Part shown: in pieces, positions 8,398 to 17,838 of the stretch
Position numbering within the stretch: the first letter of the stretch is position 1
Layout of the letters: each line of letters begins with the position of its first letter
NCBI RefSeq assembly: GCF_003096195.1
Contig: NZ_CP023004.1
Location: forward strand, 4,072,501-4,136,500
Reading direction: 5' to 3'
Source of the DNA: Ereboglobus luteus
GTDB taxonomy: Bacteria > Verrucomicrobiota > Verrucomicrobiia > Opitutales > Opitutaceae
DNA length: 64,000 nucleotides
Made by a program: the position numbers and the translations under genes
Notes under the pieces: model-generated
The model's input: only the letters and a program-made list of their open reading frames with translations
Told to the model about the DNA's origin: nothing
Databases searched by the model: none

Positions 8398-9588
8398 ATG
8401 AAAGTCACCGCAATCGAAACACACATCTGCCACGCGTGGCGCACGAACTGGGTTTTTGTGCGCGTGCTCACCGACGACGGCATCCACGGCGTCGGCGAGG
8501 CCACGCTCGAATACCGCGAGCAAACCGTCGCGCAAGCGTGCAAGGAGCTTGAGCGCTATCTCGTCGGGCGCGATCCGTTCGACATCGAGGCATTCTGGCA
8601 CGACACCTACCGCGACGTTTACTGGCGCGGCGGACCGGTGCTGATGAGCGCGCTCTCCGCCGTCGAAATGGCGCTCTGGGACATCAAGGGCAAAGCGCTC
8701 GACGTGCCCGTGTGGCAGTTGCTCGGCGGACGCGTGCGCGACCGCGTGCCGTGCTACGCGAACGGCTGGTTCGCGCCGGCGGTGCGCCCGGACGAGTTTG
8801 CGGAAAAAGCGCGCGTCGCCGTCGCGCAGGGTTTCCGCGGACTGAAATGGGACCCGTTCGGCTCGGCCTACATGAACATCGGCAAGCGCGAACTCAACGA
8901 CGCGATGGCGTGCGTGCAGGCCGTTGTCGAGGCGGTCGGCCCAGACGTGGATATTTTGATCGAGGGGCACGGACGTTTCAACGTGCCCACGGCGATCCGC
9001 ATCGCGCAACGGCTGGAGGAGTTTGACATCACCTGGTTCGAGGAGCCGGTGCCGCCGGACAACCTCGACGCGCTCGCCGAGGTGAAGCAGCGCGTGCGCG
9101 TGCCCATCGCCGCCGGCGAACGCCTTTACAGCCGCTGGGATTTTCGCGCGCTCCTGCAACGCGGCGCCGCCGACTACGTGCAGCCCGACGTGAGCCATGC
9201 GGGCGGAATCGGCGAGCTGCGCAAAATCGCCGCGATGGCCGAGACGTATAACATCGCGATCTGCCCGCACAACCCGTCCGGCCCGGTCGCCAACGCCGCC
9301 ACGCTGCAACTCGCCGCGTGCACGACCAACTTTTTCCTGCTCGAAACCATGTCGAACGACGTGCCGCACCGCCGCGAAATCAGCACCGAGCAGGCGCGTT
9401 TCGAGGCGGGCGCGCTGCTCATCCCCGACGGCCCCGGCCTCGGCATCGACCTGCGCATTGATGAAATCGCGAAGCATCCCTACGAGCCGCGCAACCTGCG
9501 GCACTATACCGGCGCGCTCACGCAAATCCGCCCGCCCGACGCCGTCTCCTACTTCAATCCCGAAACGTCAAACACTCCGAAAAAATAA
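8398..9588 (+). CDS. Mandelate racemase/muconate lactonizing family protein, likely sugar-acid dehydratase
   Basis: The 396-residue enolase-superfamily enzyme would remove a proton alpha to a carboxylate, usually dehydrating an aldonate to a 2-keto-3-deoxy acid. The barrel shows the KWDPFG strand, the first metal ligand in LIEGHGRFN, then TWFEEPVPP and AAGERLY, and the catalytic His region CPHNPSGP. The HGRF/KWDPFG combination is nearer galactonate or gluconate dehydratases than the KxK cycloisomerases of agar catabolism. ATG follows catcacc. It is three bases upstream of the SDR gene and probably co-transcribed. The exact substrate is unknown. Confidence 0.85.
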   Translation: MKVTAIETHICHAWRTNWVFVRVLTDDGIHGVGEATLEYREQTVAQACKELERYLVGRDPFDIEAFWHDTYRDVYWRGGPVLMSALSAVEMALWDIKGKALDVPVWQLLGGRVRDRVPCYANGWFAPAVRPDEFAEKARVAVAQGFRGLKWDPFGSAYMNIGKRELNDAMACVQAVVEAVGPDVDILIEGHGRFNVPTAIRIAQRLEEFDITWFEEPVPPDNLDALAEVKQRVRVPIAAGERLYSRWDFRALLQRGAADYVQPDVSHAGGIGELRKIAAMAETYNIAICPHNPSGPVANAATLQLAACTTNFFLLETMSNDVPHRREISTEQARFEAGALLIPDGPGLGIDLRIDEIAKHPYEPRNLRHYTGALTQIRPPDAVSYFNPETSNTPKK

Positions 9589-9590
9589 CA

Positions 9591-10364
9591 ATGAACTTCC
9601 AAGGAAAACACGTGCTCGTCACGGGCGCGGCCGCCAACTCCGGCTTCGCCATCGCGCGCCGCTTCGCCGCCGCGGGCGCGCAAGTCGCGATCAACGACAT
9701 CGACCCCGACGCCACCGTGCGCGCCGCCGCCGAAATCAGCGAAGCCACCGGAGCGGACGTGCTCGCGCTGCCCGCCGACCTCACTAAACGCGAGGGCATC
9801 GCGGGCATGTTCCAGCAAGTGCGCGACAAGTGGGGCCGCCTCGACATCCTCGTGAACAACGCCGTGCAGCACGCCATCGGCCACTCGTTCGCGGACATGC
9901 CGTTCGAGGTGATGGAAAACGTCGTCCGCGTGAACCTCATGGGCACGTTTTTGTGCGGCCAGGAAGCCGCGCGGCTCATGATCGCGCAAGGCGGCGGGGC
10001 GATTATAAACCTCGGCTCCAACACTGCGCAGCGCGCCATCCGCAACCGCAGCATTTATTGCGCGACAAAGGGCGCGATCGAGGCGCTCACCCGCGCGATG
10101 GCGCTCGAACTCGGCGGGCACAACATCCGCGTCAACACCGTCGTGCCCGGCTACATTCGCACCAACCGCTGGGACCACATCACGCCCGAAACCGCCGCGC
10201 AGCGACGCGCCATCGTGCCCATCGGCTGGGAATCGACGGGCGACGACATCGCCGACTCGGTGCTCTTTCTCGCCTCGGAACAGGCGCGCCGCATCACCGG
10301 CTCCCGGCTGGTTGTTGACGGCGGCTGCTCGGTCCAACTCGTCCCGCAAGCACTCGAAACATGA
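9591..10364 (+). CDS. SDR family NAD(P)-dependent oxidoreductase
   Basis: This classical short-chain dehydrogenase of 257 residues has a Rossmann motif near residues 11-20, NNAVQH, and the catalytic Ser-Tyr-Lys set (YCATK for Tyr and Lys). The C-terminus has the usual SRLVVDGG. The nucleotide loop is TGAAANSGFAIA, with Asn-Ser where many relatives have a Gly. It sits three bases after the dehydratase and its stop overlaps the transporter start. This suggests it oxidises the sugar or reduces the keto product in the same pathway. Confidence 0.92.
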   Translation: MNFQGKHVLVTGAAANSGFAIARRFAAAGAQVAINDIDPDATVRAAAEISEATGADVLALPADLTKREGIAGMFQQVRDKWGRLDILVNNAVQHAIGHSFADMPFEVMENVVRVNLMGTFLCGQEAARLMIAQGGGAIINLGSNTAQRAIRNRSIYCATKGAIEALTRAMALELGGHNIRVNTVVPGYIRTNRWDHITPETAAQRRAIVPIGWESTGDDIADSVLFLASEQARRITGSRLVVDGGCSVQLVPQALET

Positions 10365-11644
10365 AACCTCAAAAACCACTCCGTCCGGGCTACAAATGGG
10401 AGCTGCTCGCGCTGCTCTGCCTGGCGTTTTTCTTCCACCAGGGCGACCGCGCGATCTTCGGCGTGGTGTTGCCGCAAATCCGCGCCGAGCTGCTGCTCAC
10501 CGGTTCGCAGGAGGGCCTGGTCGGCTCGGTGCTCTTCTTCACGCTCGCCATCCTGATGCCCTTCGCGGGTTTTGTCGGCGACCGTTTTTCCAAGACGCGC
10601 GTCATCACCGGCTGCTTGATATTCTGGAGCACCGCCACGCTCTTCACCGGCTTCGCCGGCGGCGTGGTCGCGCTCGTGGCGTTGCGCAGCGTGGCGACCG
10701 CGGGCGGCGAGGCCTTTTACGCGCCCTCGGCGTATTCTCTGCTCGCCAAGTTTCACCGCTCGACGCGCAGCATCGCCATGTCCGTCCACCAAACCGCGCT
10801 CTACATCGGCGTGATGACCAGCGGCTTCCTCGGAGGCTGGATTGCAGACTGCTGGGGCTGGCGCTCCGCGTTCTACGTGTTCGGCGGCTGCGGCATTTTG
10901 CTCGGCTTTGTGTTCATCTTCCGCCTGCGCGACACAAATGACGAGAAGTCGCTCGAGCCCCCGCCCGCGGACGCGCCGCCCGCCCCCGCCCCCGCAGCGG
11001 AGCCGACGCTATTCCAGTCGTTCGCCATGATCTTTCGCACGCCGACGGCGCTGCTGCTCACGGTCGCGTTCACCGCCATCGTTTGCGTGAACAACGCCTA
11101 CGTCGTCTGGGCCCCCTCGTTTCTCCAGGACAAGTTCAACCTCTCGCTCACGCTGGCGGGCGGCTACGCGATGTTCTTCCACCACTTCGGCGCCATGGCC
11201 GGCGTGCTCGCCGGCGGCGCGTTTTCGGACTACCGCGCGCGCACCCGCCCGACCGCGCGCCTGGAGTTGCAAACCGTCGCGATGGCGCTCGGCGCGCCGG
11301 CGATTTTCTGGATGGCCATGGCGCCGGGCCTCGTCTCCGTGTGTGTTGCCATGACCGCCTTCGGCCTCTTCCGCGGCCTCTACGAATGCAACACCCACGC
11401 CTCGCTCTTCGACGTGATTCCGCCGCGCTTCCGCGCCACCGCCGTGTCGATGATGACCATGATGGCGTTTCTCGTCGGCTCGCTCTCGCCGCTGCTGCTC
11501 GGACGCATGAAGGACATTTACACCGACGGCTCCGGGCTCACGCGCGGGTTCGCCGTGCTCGCCTCGCTTTACCTCGTCGGCGCCATCGCCGTGGGTTTCG
11601 CCCGCGCGCGCACATTCCGCCGCGACCGCGTCGGTCTGGTTTGA
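10361..11644 (+). CDS. MFS transporter, probably for a hexuronate or sugar acid
   Basis: The 427-residue membrane protein has two bundles of about six hydrophobic segments separated by a long Pro/Ala-rich loop (residues 195-215). The segment GDRAIFGVVLPQI and the GDRFSKTRVI loop between helices 2 and 3 match the anion:cation symporter branch that carries hexuronates and galactonate. Its ATG overlaps the SDR stop in ATGA, so translation is coupled. It most likely imports the acid sugar handled by the two enzymes upstream, an inference from context. Confidence 0.87.
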   Translation: MKPQKPLRPGYKWELLALLCLAFFFHQGDRAIFGVVLPQIRAELLLTGSQEGLVGSVLFFTLAILMPFAGFVGDRFSKTRVITGCLIFWSTATLFTGFAGGVVALVALRSVATAGGEAFYAPSAYSLLAKFHRSTRSIAMSVHQTALYIGVMTSGFLGGWIADCWGWRSAFYVFGGCGILLGFVFIFRLRDTNDEKSLEPPPADAPPAPAPAAEPTLFQSFAMIFRTPTALLLTVAFTAIVCVNNAYVVWAPSFLQDKFNLSLTLAGGYAMFFHHFGAMAGVLAGGAFSDYRARTRPTARLELQTVAMALGAPAIFWMAMAPGLVSVCVAMTAFGLFRGLYECNTHASLFDVIPPRFRATAVSMMTMMAFLVGSLSPLLLGRMKDIYTDGSGLTRGFAVLASLYLVGAIAVGFARARTFRRDRVGLV

Positions 11645-11675
11645 TTTTTCCCAAAACCGGACAACAATTCCGCTC

Positions 11676-12965
11676 ATGAAATTCCCCCGCGCCGCCGCAC
11701 GCCTCCTTGTTATTCCGGCCCTGCTCTGCGTCCTCGCGACGTCCGCGTTTTCCGCGCTGCCGAAAACCGGGCGGGCCGGACCCGTCACGTGGAGCAATCC
11801 GCTTCTCGAAAAGACGTTCCCGCTGCTCGCCGTCCTCGAAAGCGATCCCGCCGTCGGCGCCGCGCTCGCCGCGCATCCCGAACTCGCCGCGCTTGCGCAA
11901 GCCAAGTTCCGCGCGATCCCGGCCTCCGCCGCGGCGAGCAAGGACACGACAACCCTCGACGCCCTCACCGCGCAAATCGACCCGCTCCTCTGGTCCGACG
12001 CCGAGATTCAGCAAGTCGCCGGAATCCTCCGCGGCCTCCTCGACGACAGTCCCGCGCTCCGCGCCGCCGTCCGCGACAACCTTCGCCCGAGCGGTCTTTT
12101 TGCGCTCCACGAAAAACTCCCCGACGCCGATTTCCTCGCGCGCGCCTGGGGTGACGCCGCCGGCATGGTCAACCTCGTCATCAAAACCTACGCGCTCGGC
12201 GTTCCGCCCCGCTACGCAAAAATCGATGCGCTCGCCTACGATCCCGCCTCCGCCTACCACGTCAAAACGACCCGCGAACTACTCGTGCTCGTGCGCGACG
12301 ACCCCGAGGCCGCGCGGCTCTTCATCCAACCCTCGCTCCGTTTCGCGGTCATGCTCCTGCAAGCGCACCAGCGCGATTATGCCGGACGTTTCGAGCCGTT
12401 GCACGCGGGTGAAAACCAGGCCGCATTTGCCCGCGCCGCGAAGATTGACTGGACGCATTACAAGCACACCGCCCTGCTCGTGCTCGGCCACGGCGCGCAC
12501 ATCTCCGGCGTGCCCCTCAGCCCGACGGGTCGCGCCTCGCTCGACGCCGCCATCCGCCGCTTCCGCGAAGGCGACTCCGCGTTTCTGGTGCTGACCGGCG
12601 GCTACGTCTGGCCCTCCGGCACCAATTATTGCGAGGCGGTTGAAATGAAGCGCGTCGTTGTCCGCGACTTCGGCGTGCCGGAAGAGTGCGTCATCATCGA
12701 CCCGCACGCCCGCCACACCACCACCAATTACCGCAACACCGCGCGCCTGTTCATCCGCCTCGGCGCGCCCCTGGACAAAACCATCCGCGTGCTCACCACC
12801 GACACGCACGTGAACTACATCGTCAGCCCGCGCTTCCAAAGAAACGCCAAAAAGGAGCTCGGCTATTCGCCGTTCACGCTCGTCTCCCAAGCCGGCCCGC
12901 TCGAACTCATAGGCAAGCTCTCCCCGCTCTCCACCCAAGTCGGCACCGACCCGCTCGACCCGTAG
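11676..12965 (+). CDS. Exported YdcF-like (DUF218) protein
   Basis: The 429-residue protein has a signal peptide (residues 1-27) and an N-terminal helical region of unknown fold. The DUF218/YdcF domain lies in the last 180 residues: HTALLVLGHG, FLVLTGGYVWPSG, then VIIDPHARHTTTNYRNT and RVLTTDTHV. The family is linked to envelope metabolism (ElyC, SanA), but the function of this long form is not known. It lies 31 bases after the transporter. Its TAG stop codon is part of the 101-bp palindromic repeat that follows. Confidence 0.8.
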   Translation: MKFPRAAARLLVIPALLCVLATSAFSALPKTGRAGPVTWSNPLLEKTFPLLAVLESDPAVGAALAAHPELAALAQAKFRAIPASAAASKDTTTLDALTAQIDPLLWSDAEIQQVAGILRGLLDDSPALRAAVRDNLRPSGLFALHEKLPDADFLARAWGDAAGMVNLVIKTYALGVPPRYAKIDALAYDPASAYHVKTTRELLVLVRDDPEAARLFIQPSLRFAVMLLQAHQRDYAGRFEPLHAGENQAAFARAAKIDWTHYKHTALLVLGHGAHISGVPLSPTGRASLDAAIRRFREGDSAFLVLTGGYVWPSGTNYCEAVEMKRVVVRDFGVPEECVIIDPHARHTTTNYRNTARLFIRLGAPLDKTIRVLTTDTHVNYIVSPRFQRNAKKELGYSPFTLVSQAGPLELIGKLSPLSTQVGTDPLDP

Positions 12966-13062
12966 GCGCGCGCCTTGCGAGCGCCCTCGTGTTCGCCCGC
13001 TTTGTGATTTCTCGCGCAATCGGTCTTTCGCATGCCAGGGCGCACGCCAGGTGCGCCCCTAC
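12962..13062 (+). repeat. 101-bp palindromic repeat, copy 1
   Basis: The element starts gtaggcgcgcgccttgcg and ends ggtgcgcccctac, so its ends are inverted repeats of each other. A second copy of exactly the same length lies at 55041-55141 in the opposite orientation. By eye the two agree at roughly four of five positions, including an asymmetric centre (tctttcgcat, ccctcgtgt, cgcgcaa). The first bases supply the TAG stop codon of the preceding gene. Confidence 0.85.
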
Positions 13063-13094
13063 GATTTTCCCGTAGATTTTTTAAACCCAATAAC

Positions 13095-14642
13095 ATGAAA
13101 CCAAAATCCCTCACCTCACTCCTCCGCATTGTCGCACCCGCCCTCCTCGCCACGGCCCTGTGCCTCCCCGCGACGGCACAAACCGTCCATCCGAAGGCGG
13201 CGCCCGTGCAGCTCAAACGGATCGGCAAAGTCACCCCGCGCGCATCGGTCGAAGGCGTCAGCCCGCGCATCGGCATTGGCTTCGAAAAACTCGACCGCAA
13301 TGTTTTCGATCCGGAAAAAGCCTACGACAAAGTCGGCGCGCTCGGCGTCAAGTGGGTGCGCATCCAGTCCGGCTGGCAGCGCACCGAAAAAGTTCGCGGC
13401 CAGTATGATTTCGCGTGGCTCGACAGCGTGGTGGACAACCTCATCAAGCGCGGCATGACGCCATGGATCAACCTCTGCTACGGCAACGAACTCTACACGC
13501 CCGAGGCGAAAAAATACTACGGCGCCGTCGGCGTGCCGCCCGTGAAAACCGAGGAGGAAAGACGCGCGTGGGCCGCTTACGTCACGGCCGTCGTCAAGCA
13601 TTTCAAGGGACGCGTCCAACTCTACGAAATCTGGAACGAACCCAACGCGCTCAACTGTTGGAAAACCGGCGTGAACCCGGCTGAATACGGCGAGTTTGTG
13701 ATCGCCACATCGAAGGCGATCCGCGCCGTCGATCCCTCCGCGCAAATCGCTGGCGGCGTCACCTCCGGCTCGCTCAAGCACCTCGGCTACATGGCCGCCG
13801 CGCTCGAAACCGGCATGGCCGCGCACCTCGATATTTTCTCGTATCACTATTACGCGATCACGGAGCTCGGATACAAAAACCGATACGACGCCATGCGCAC
13901 GCTCGTGCGCGCCCACAACCCCAACATCAAAATGGTGCAAGGCGAGTCCGGCACGCAATCGCGCCCCGACGGACGCGGCGCGTTGCGCTACCGCGCGTGG
14001 ACCCCGCAAAACCAGGCCAAGCTGCTGCTGCGGCACCTCGTCACCGACATTTCATTCGATGTCGATTTCACCTCGTATTTCACGACCGTCGACATGATCG
14101 AGGCGCTCGACGGCAAAGTCGGCGAAAAAGCCTCGTATCTTGACTACGGCTATTTCGGCGTGCTCGGCGCGGACTTCGACGAGGACGGCCGCTCCACCGG
14201 CGAATACACGCCCAAACCCTCCTACTACGCGCTGCAAAACCTCTGCTCCGTTTTCACCGACGACGTCACCACGGGAAACATTGCGCTGCAAATCGTCCCC
14301 GGCGAAGGCGCATACGGAAAAGAAGTCGGCTTCGACGATCATCCCCTGCAATATCTCGCATTGGAAAAGTCCAACGGCGCTCGCGGCTTCCTCTACTGGA
14401 ACGCGACCGACCTACTCACGACGAGCTTCGAAAGCGCGACCACGATGATCTTCACCGGTCTTCCGAAACCCGTGCGCCTGGTGGACCTGATCACCGGCGA
14501 CGTCTATGAAGTGCCCGACGAAATGCTCGTGCGCTCGCGCTACAAGGGCAATTCCTGGACCCTGAAAAACATCCGCATAACCGACTACCCGCTCCTGCTG
14601 ACCTTCGGTGATTTTGTGAAATTCGAGCCGACCAAAAAATAA
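13095..14642 (+). CDS. Exported GH39-like clan GH-A glycoside hydrolase
   Basis: The 515-residue protein has a clear signal peptide (residues 1-29, ending ALCLPATAQ). The TIM barrel contains YEIWNEPNA with the acid/base Glu182 and MVQGESGTQS with the likely nucleophile Glu284. FSYHYYAI between them is typical of GH39 and related xylosidase/iduronidase-like families. A small beta domain ends the protein. ATG was chosen because the signal peptide starts there. It follows the carbohydrate cluster after a palindromic repeat, so it may have its own promoter. The family assignment within clan GH-A is uncertain. Confidence 0.75.
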   Translation: MKPKSLTSLLRIVAPALLATALCLPATAQTVHPKAAPVQLKRIGKVTPRASVEGVSPRIGIGFEKLDRNVFDPEKAYDKVGALGVKWVRIQSGWQRTEKVRGQYDFAWLDSVVDNLIKRGMTPWINLCYGNELYTPEAKKYYGAVGVPPVKTEEERRAWAAYVTAVVKHFKGRVQLYEIWNEPNALNCWKTGVNPAEYGEFVIATSKAIRAVDPSAQIAGGVTSGSLKHLGYMAAALETGMAAHLDIFSYHYYAITELGYKNRYDAMRTLVRAHNPNIKMVQGESGTQSRPDGRGALRYRAWTPQNQAKLLLRHLVTDISFDVDFTSYFTTVDMIEALDGKVGEKASYLDYGYFGVLGADFDEDGRSTGEYTPKPSYYALQNLCSVFTDDVTTGNIALQIVPGEGAYGKEVGFDDHPLQYLALEKSNGARGFLYWNATDLLTTSFESATTMIFTGLPKPVRLVDLITGDVYEVPDEMLVRSRYKGNSWTLKNIRITDYPLLLTFGDFVKFEPTKK

Positions 14643-14684
14643 CCAATTGGAGCTTTTCTGGTTTATCCTGTCACATTTTGAGGC

Positions 14685-14744
14685 AGGGCGAACCGTCTCG
14701 GTGAGCCGAGAATACTACGGCTCAGCCGGAGGCTTCGCCCTACC
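14685..14744. repeat. REP-like imperfect palindrome with GGCTTCGCCCTACC core
   Basis: Imperfect arms agggcgaaccgtctcggtga and its partner ending ggcttcgccct face each other around aatactacgg. The core ggcttcgccctacc recurs in the helicase gene (45997-46010, one base changed) and inverted in menC (41342-41355). A further sequence, ggggcgtcgcttgcgccgcc, about 45 bases later, resembles the ends of the 101-bp repeat. The gap otherwise holds nothing recognisable. Confidence 0.65.
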
Positions 14745-14823
14745 AAAAGGCGTTCTCTCGCGGCAAGTTAAACCAAAACATATCTAAGGGGCGTCGCTTG
14801 CGCCGCCTCTGCAAAAAACAACA

Positions 14824-16167
14824 TCAAAAACGCGGCATGCCGCCCTTGGCCTGCATGGCTTGCATCTGGCGCATCATTTTGCGGCCTCCGCCACCTTTCA
14901 GCATCTTCATCATTTTTTGCATTTGCTGAAATTGTTTCATGAGCTGGTTGACCTCTATGATTTTCACGCCCGCGCCGTTCGCGATGCGCAGGCGGCGGCT
15001 GCCGTTCAGGAGCTCGGGCTTGCGGCGCTCCTGCGGTGTCATCGAGAGAATGATCGCCTCGGTGCGCGCCATTTGTTTCTCGGCGTCGCCGTCTAGTTTG
15101 ACGCCGTTCATGCCCGGAAGCATGCCCATGATGCTTTCCATCGAGCCCATTTTTTTGATCTGGCGCATCTGCCCGAGAAAATCCTCCAGGTTGAAGTCGG
15201 CCTTGCGGAGTTTCTCCGCCATCTTTTCCGCCTCCTTCTGGTCGATATTTTCCTGCGCGCGCTCGACGAGCGAAACCACGTCGCCCATGCCGAGGATGCG
15301 CGAGGCAAGGCGGTCGGGATAAAATATCTCAAAGTTTTCCGTCTTCTCACCGGTGCCGACAAACTTGATCGGCACGCCCGTGATCGACTTGATCGAGAGC
15401 GCCGCGCCGCCACGCGCGTCGCCGTCGAGTTTTGTGAGGATGAGGCCGGTGAGTTGCAACGCGTCGTTGAACGCCTTTGCCACGTTGACCGCCTCCTGGC
15501 CGAGCGCGCCGTCGGCGACGAGAAACACCTCGTCGGGTTGCACGCGGGCGCGAAGTTTTTTCACCTCGTCGATCAGCGTCTCGTCAATTTGCAGGCGTCC
15601 GGCGGTGTCGAAAATAATCGCGTCGCACGTCGCCTCGCGAGCCGCCTCAAGCGCGGCCGCGCCAATGGCGGGAACGTCCTTCGAGTTGCGATCCGCGTAA
15701 AACGCGACCTCCTCCGCCTTCGCCAGAATCTCCAGTTGGTCGATGGCCGCCGGGCGGTAAATATCGCACGCCACAACCATCGGACGATAGCCGCGTTTTT
15801 TAAGCAGCTTCGCAAGTTTCGCGCTAGATGTCGTTTTGCCCGAGCCGTGCAAACCGACCATGAGCACCCTCAGCGGACGCGCCGCGGAAAGCTCGGTCGC
15901 GCCCTCTCCGAGCAAGCGCACCAATTCGTCGTTGATAATCTTGACGATTTGCTGGCCTGGCGAGACGCCCTTGAGCACTTCCCGCCCGACGCATTGCTGC
16001 TGCACGCGCTCCACGAATTCGCGCGCGACCTTGAAGTGCACGTCGGCGCCGAGCAGGGCCGCGCGCACTTCCTTGAGCGCCTCGGCCATGTTTTCCTCGG
16101 ATAGTTTGCCAACCCCGCGGAGATTGCGGAGCGCCTGCGAAAGTTTGTCTGTGAGCGATTCGAACAT
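14824..16167 (-). CDS. ffh: Signal recognition particle protein Ffh
   Basis: Ffh is the SRP54 GTPase that binds signal sequences and 4.5S RNA to deliver membrane proteins to the translocon. The N domain is followed by the G domain with [24 protein letters not shown] and [15 protein letters not shown] Met-rich M domain follows, ending in a run with [13 protein letters not shown]. The length of 447 residues is normal. I chose the second ATG (MFESLTDKL), which matches the family N-terminus, over one five codons upstream. It is divergent from the TonB-like gene. Confidence 0.96.
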   Translation of the reverse strand: MFESLTDKLSQALRNLRGVGKLSEENMAEALKEVRAALLGADVHFKVAREFVERVQQQCVGREVLKGVSPGQQIVKIINDELVRLLGEGATELSAARPLRVLMVGLHGSGKTTSSAKLAKLLKKRGYRPMVVACDIYRPAAIDQLEILAKAEEVAFYADRNSKDVPAIGAAALEAAREATCDAIIFDTAGRLQIDETLIDEVKKLRARVQPDEVFLVADGALGQEAVNVAKAFNDALQLTGLILTKLDGDARGGAALSIKSITGVPIKFVGTGEKTENFEIFYPDRLASRILGMGDVVSLVERAQENIDQKEAEKMAEKLRKADFNLEDFLGQMRQIKKMGSMESIMGMLPGMNGVKLDGDAEKQMARTEAIILSMTPQERRKPELLNGSRRLRIANGAGVKIIEVNQLMKQFQQMQKMMKMLKGGGGRKMMRQMQAMQAKGGMPRF

Positions 16168-16282
16168 GTGAAAAGCGCACAAATGAACTCACGTGCAAAC
16201 AAATGGCCAGATTTGTTTGAGGCAAATTGCGCGCGCGCAAATGGGTTGACCATCGCGTCCGATTCGCGGGAGGGTTTGTGAC

Positions 16283-17670
16283 ATGCGTTACCGACCCCTC
16301 GCCTGTGCGATTGCAATGATTTTGTTTTCAACGGCCGCCCGCGCGCAAACTCCGCCCCCCGCCGGCGCGCCGAGCGGGGATCCTCTTGTGAAAAGCTGGA
16401 CGCCGCCGGTGTATCCGCCGGAGTTGGAAAAACAGAATGTGGAGGGGCGCGTGGAATTGCGTTTTGTGGTGAGCGAGACGGGCGAGGTCGGCAAACTGCG
16501 CGTCGCCAAATCGTCGGACAAACGCTTCAACGAAGCCGCGCTCGAATCAGTCGGGAAATGGGTGTTTGCGCCGGGCCTCGACGAAGGGAAGCCGATTCCG
16601 ATGGGAATGGGCGTGCGTTTGTTTTTCAAACTGTCGGAAATAGGAACGGCAGGCCTGCTGCCCCCGAGCGAATCAACGCCCTACCCCTTGAAGAAGACAC
16701 CGCCAAAGATTGTTTCACAGCCGGTGGAAACGACCTTTCCGGCGTGGCTGGAATCGCGCATCACAAAAGGCACAGTCTTCGCCGACCTAATGATCGACGC
16801 CGGGGGAATGTATCAAGGGTGCGGGTGCTCGACTCGACGCATCCCGATTTTGTGCGGCGCTCGGAGGCGAAGTTCAAGGAGTGGAAGTTCGAGCCCGCGA
16901 AACAGGGCGACCTGGCGCTGCCGGGAAAGACGCGGGCGTCACTGGAATTCTCGGCGTGGGGCGAGCGGCAGAAAAATGAAACCGACACCGACGTTTTTAC
17001 CATGGCGCCGCCCGAAGGCGTTTCGATTGACAGCTATTGCGAAAAAGAACCGGAGCGGGTGATTATGGTGGACCCGGTTTTTCCATACGAGCTCGCAACA
17101 ACGGGGAAATCGGGCGAGGCCGTGGTGCGATTCACCGTCAGCGACACCAATAAAATCCGCGACATCGAGGTGCTTTCGGCAAGCGATCCGGAATGCGGAC
17201 GCTCGCTTGTGGCGGCGCTTGAGGGAAGTTATATCAAGGCGGGCACCAAAACGCTAAAACCCGCGTCGTTGCGAATGACGTGGAGGCACGTTTTCAAGCA
17301 GCCGCCCGCGGAGCCGGTCATAAACGCCAACGGCGAGATCGCGGAGTCGAGCGAGATGCGCATGATTCGCCACCTGGCAAACGGAAACGAAGTGCTGGGC
17401 GCGCGAGGGCTCGACGGAAGGCCGCGCCCTGTGTGGCGCGCCGCTCCCGTTCCCCCGCGGGCATTCGCCGGCAAAGAGGTAAAAGGCGAGACCACAATCG
17501 AGTTCATCATTGATCGCGAAGGGCGCGCATGCCTGCCGCGCATAGTGCAGGCGTCGCACCCCGAGTTTGGCTGGGCGGCGGTGACCGCACTCAACCAGTG
17601 GGTGTTTGACCCGCTGACTCGCGGCGGACAGCCAACCGAGGCGCGCGTGCGCGTGCCGTTCTCGTTTTAG
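16283..17670 (+). pseudogene. Exported protein with four TonB C-terminal-like modules, frameshifted
   Basis: A signal peptide (residues 1-22, ending ARAQ) is followed by modules resembling the TonB C-terminal domain: PPVYPPELEKQNVEGRVEL, then FPAWLESRITKGTVFADL, then DPVFPYELATTGKSGEAVV, then VPPRAFAGKEVKGETTIEF. Each ends in a W-x-F strand. The first frame runs through the start of module 2 and then becomes nonsense; the rest continues in the next frame. Adding one G to the five-G run at 16802-16806 restores IDAGGNVSRVRVLD. There is no membrane anchor or Pro-rich linker, so it is not a standard TonB. It may bind partners in the periplasm. The break may be a sequencing error. Confidence 0.8.
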
Positions 17671-17743
17671 GCATTCCTCCCTCAAGGAAACGACATCGCC
17701 GTTTTTCAAACACAACCGGTCGCTGTAATTGATTTTTGAATAC

Positions 17744-17778
17744 AAAAAACGACCGCGGTTGATTGCGGGCGTTTTTTT
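17744..17778. terminator. Bidirectional intrinsic terminator
   Basis: The hairpin aaaaaacgaccgc / gcgggcgtttttt has one mismatch and an eight-base loop. It is flanked by A and T runs on both sides. It lies between the converging TonB-like and cyclophilin genes and can serve both. Confidence 0.75.
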
Positions 17779-17838
17779 GGCTTGGTTTTTGGAGCAGCGT
17801 GGCCGCCGCAAACAGAAAACGAAATGCGAATGCGCCGA

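Noticed and set aside
6057-8543. 828-codon open frame on the minus strand opposite the GH50-like glycosidase
   Set aside because: The plus-strand product has a signal peptide and catalytic motifs. The opposite frame has shadow-like composition and no recognised domain.
8398-9588. 3,6-anhydro-L-galactonate cycloisomerase (agar pathway)
   Set aside because: The barrel strand reads KWDPFG and not the KxK of that enzyme, and HGRF is typical of aldonate dehydratases.
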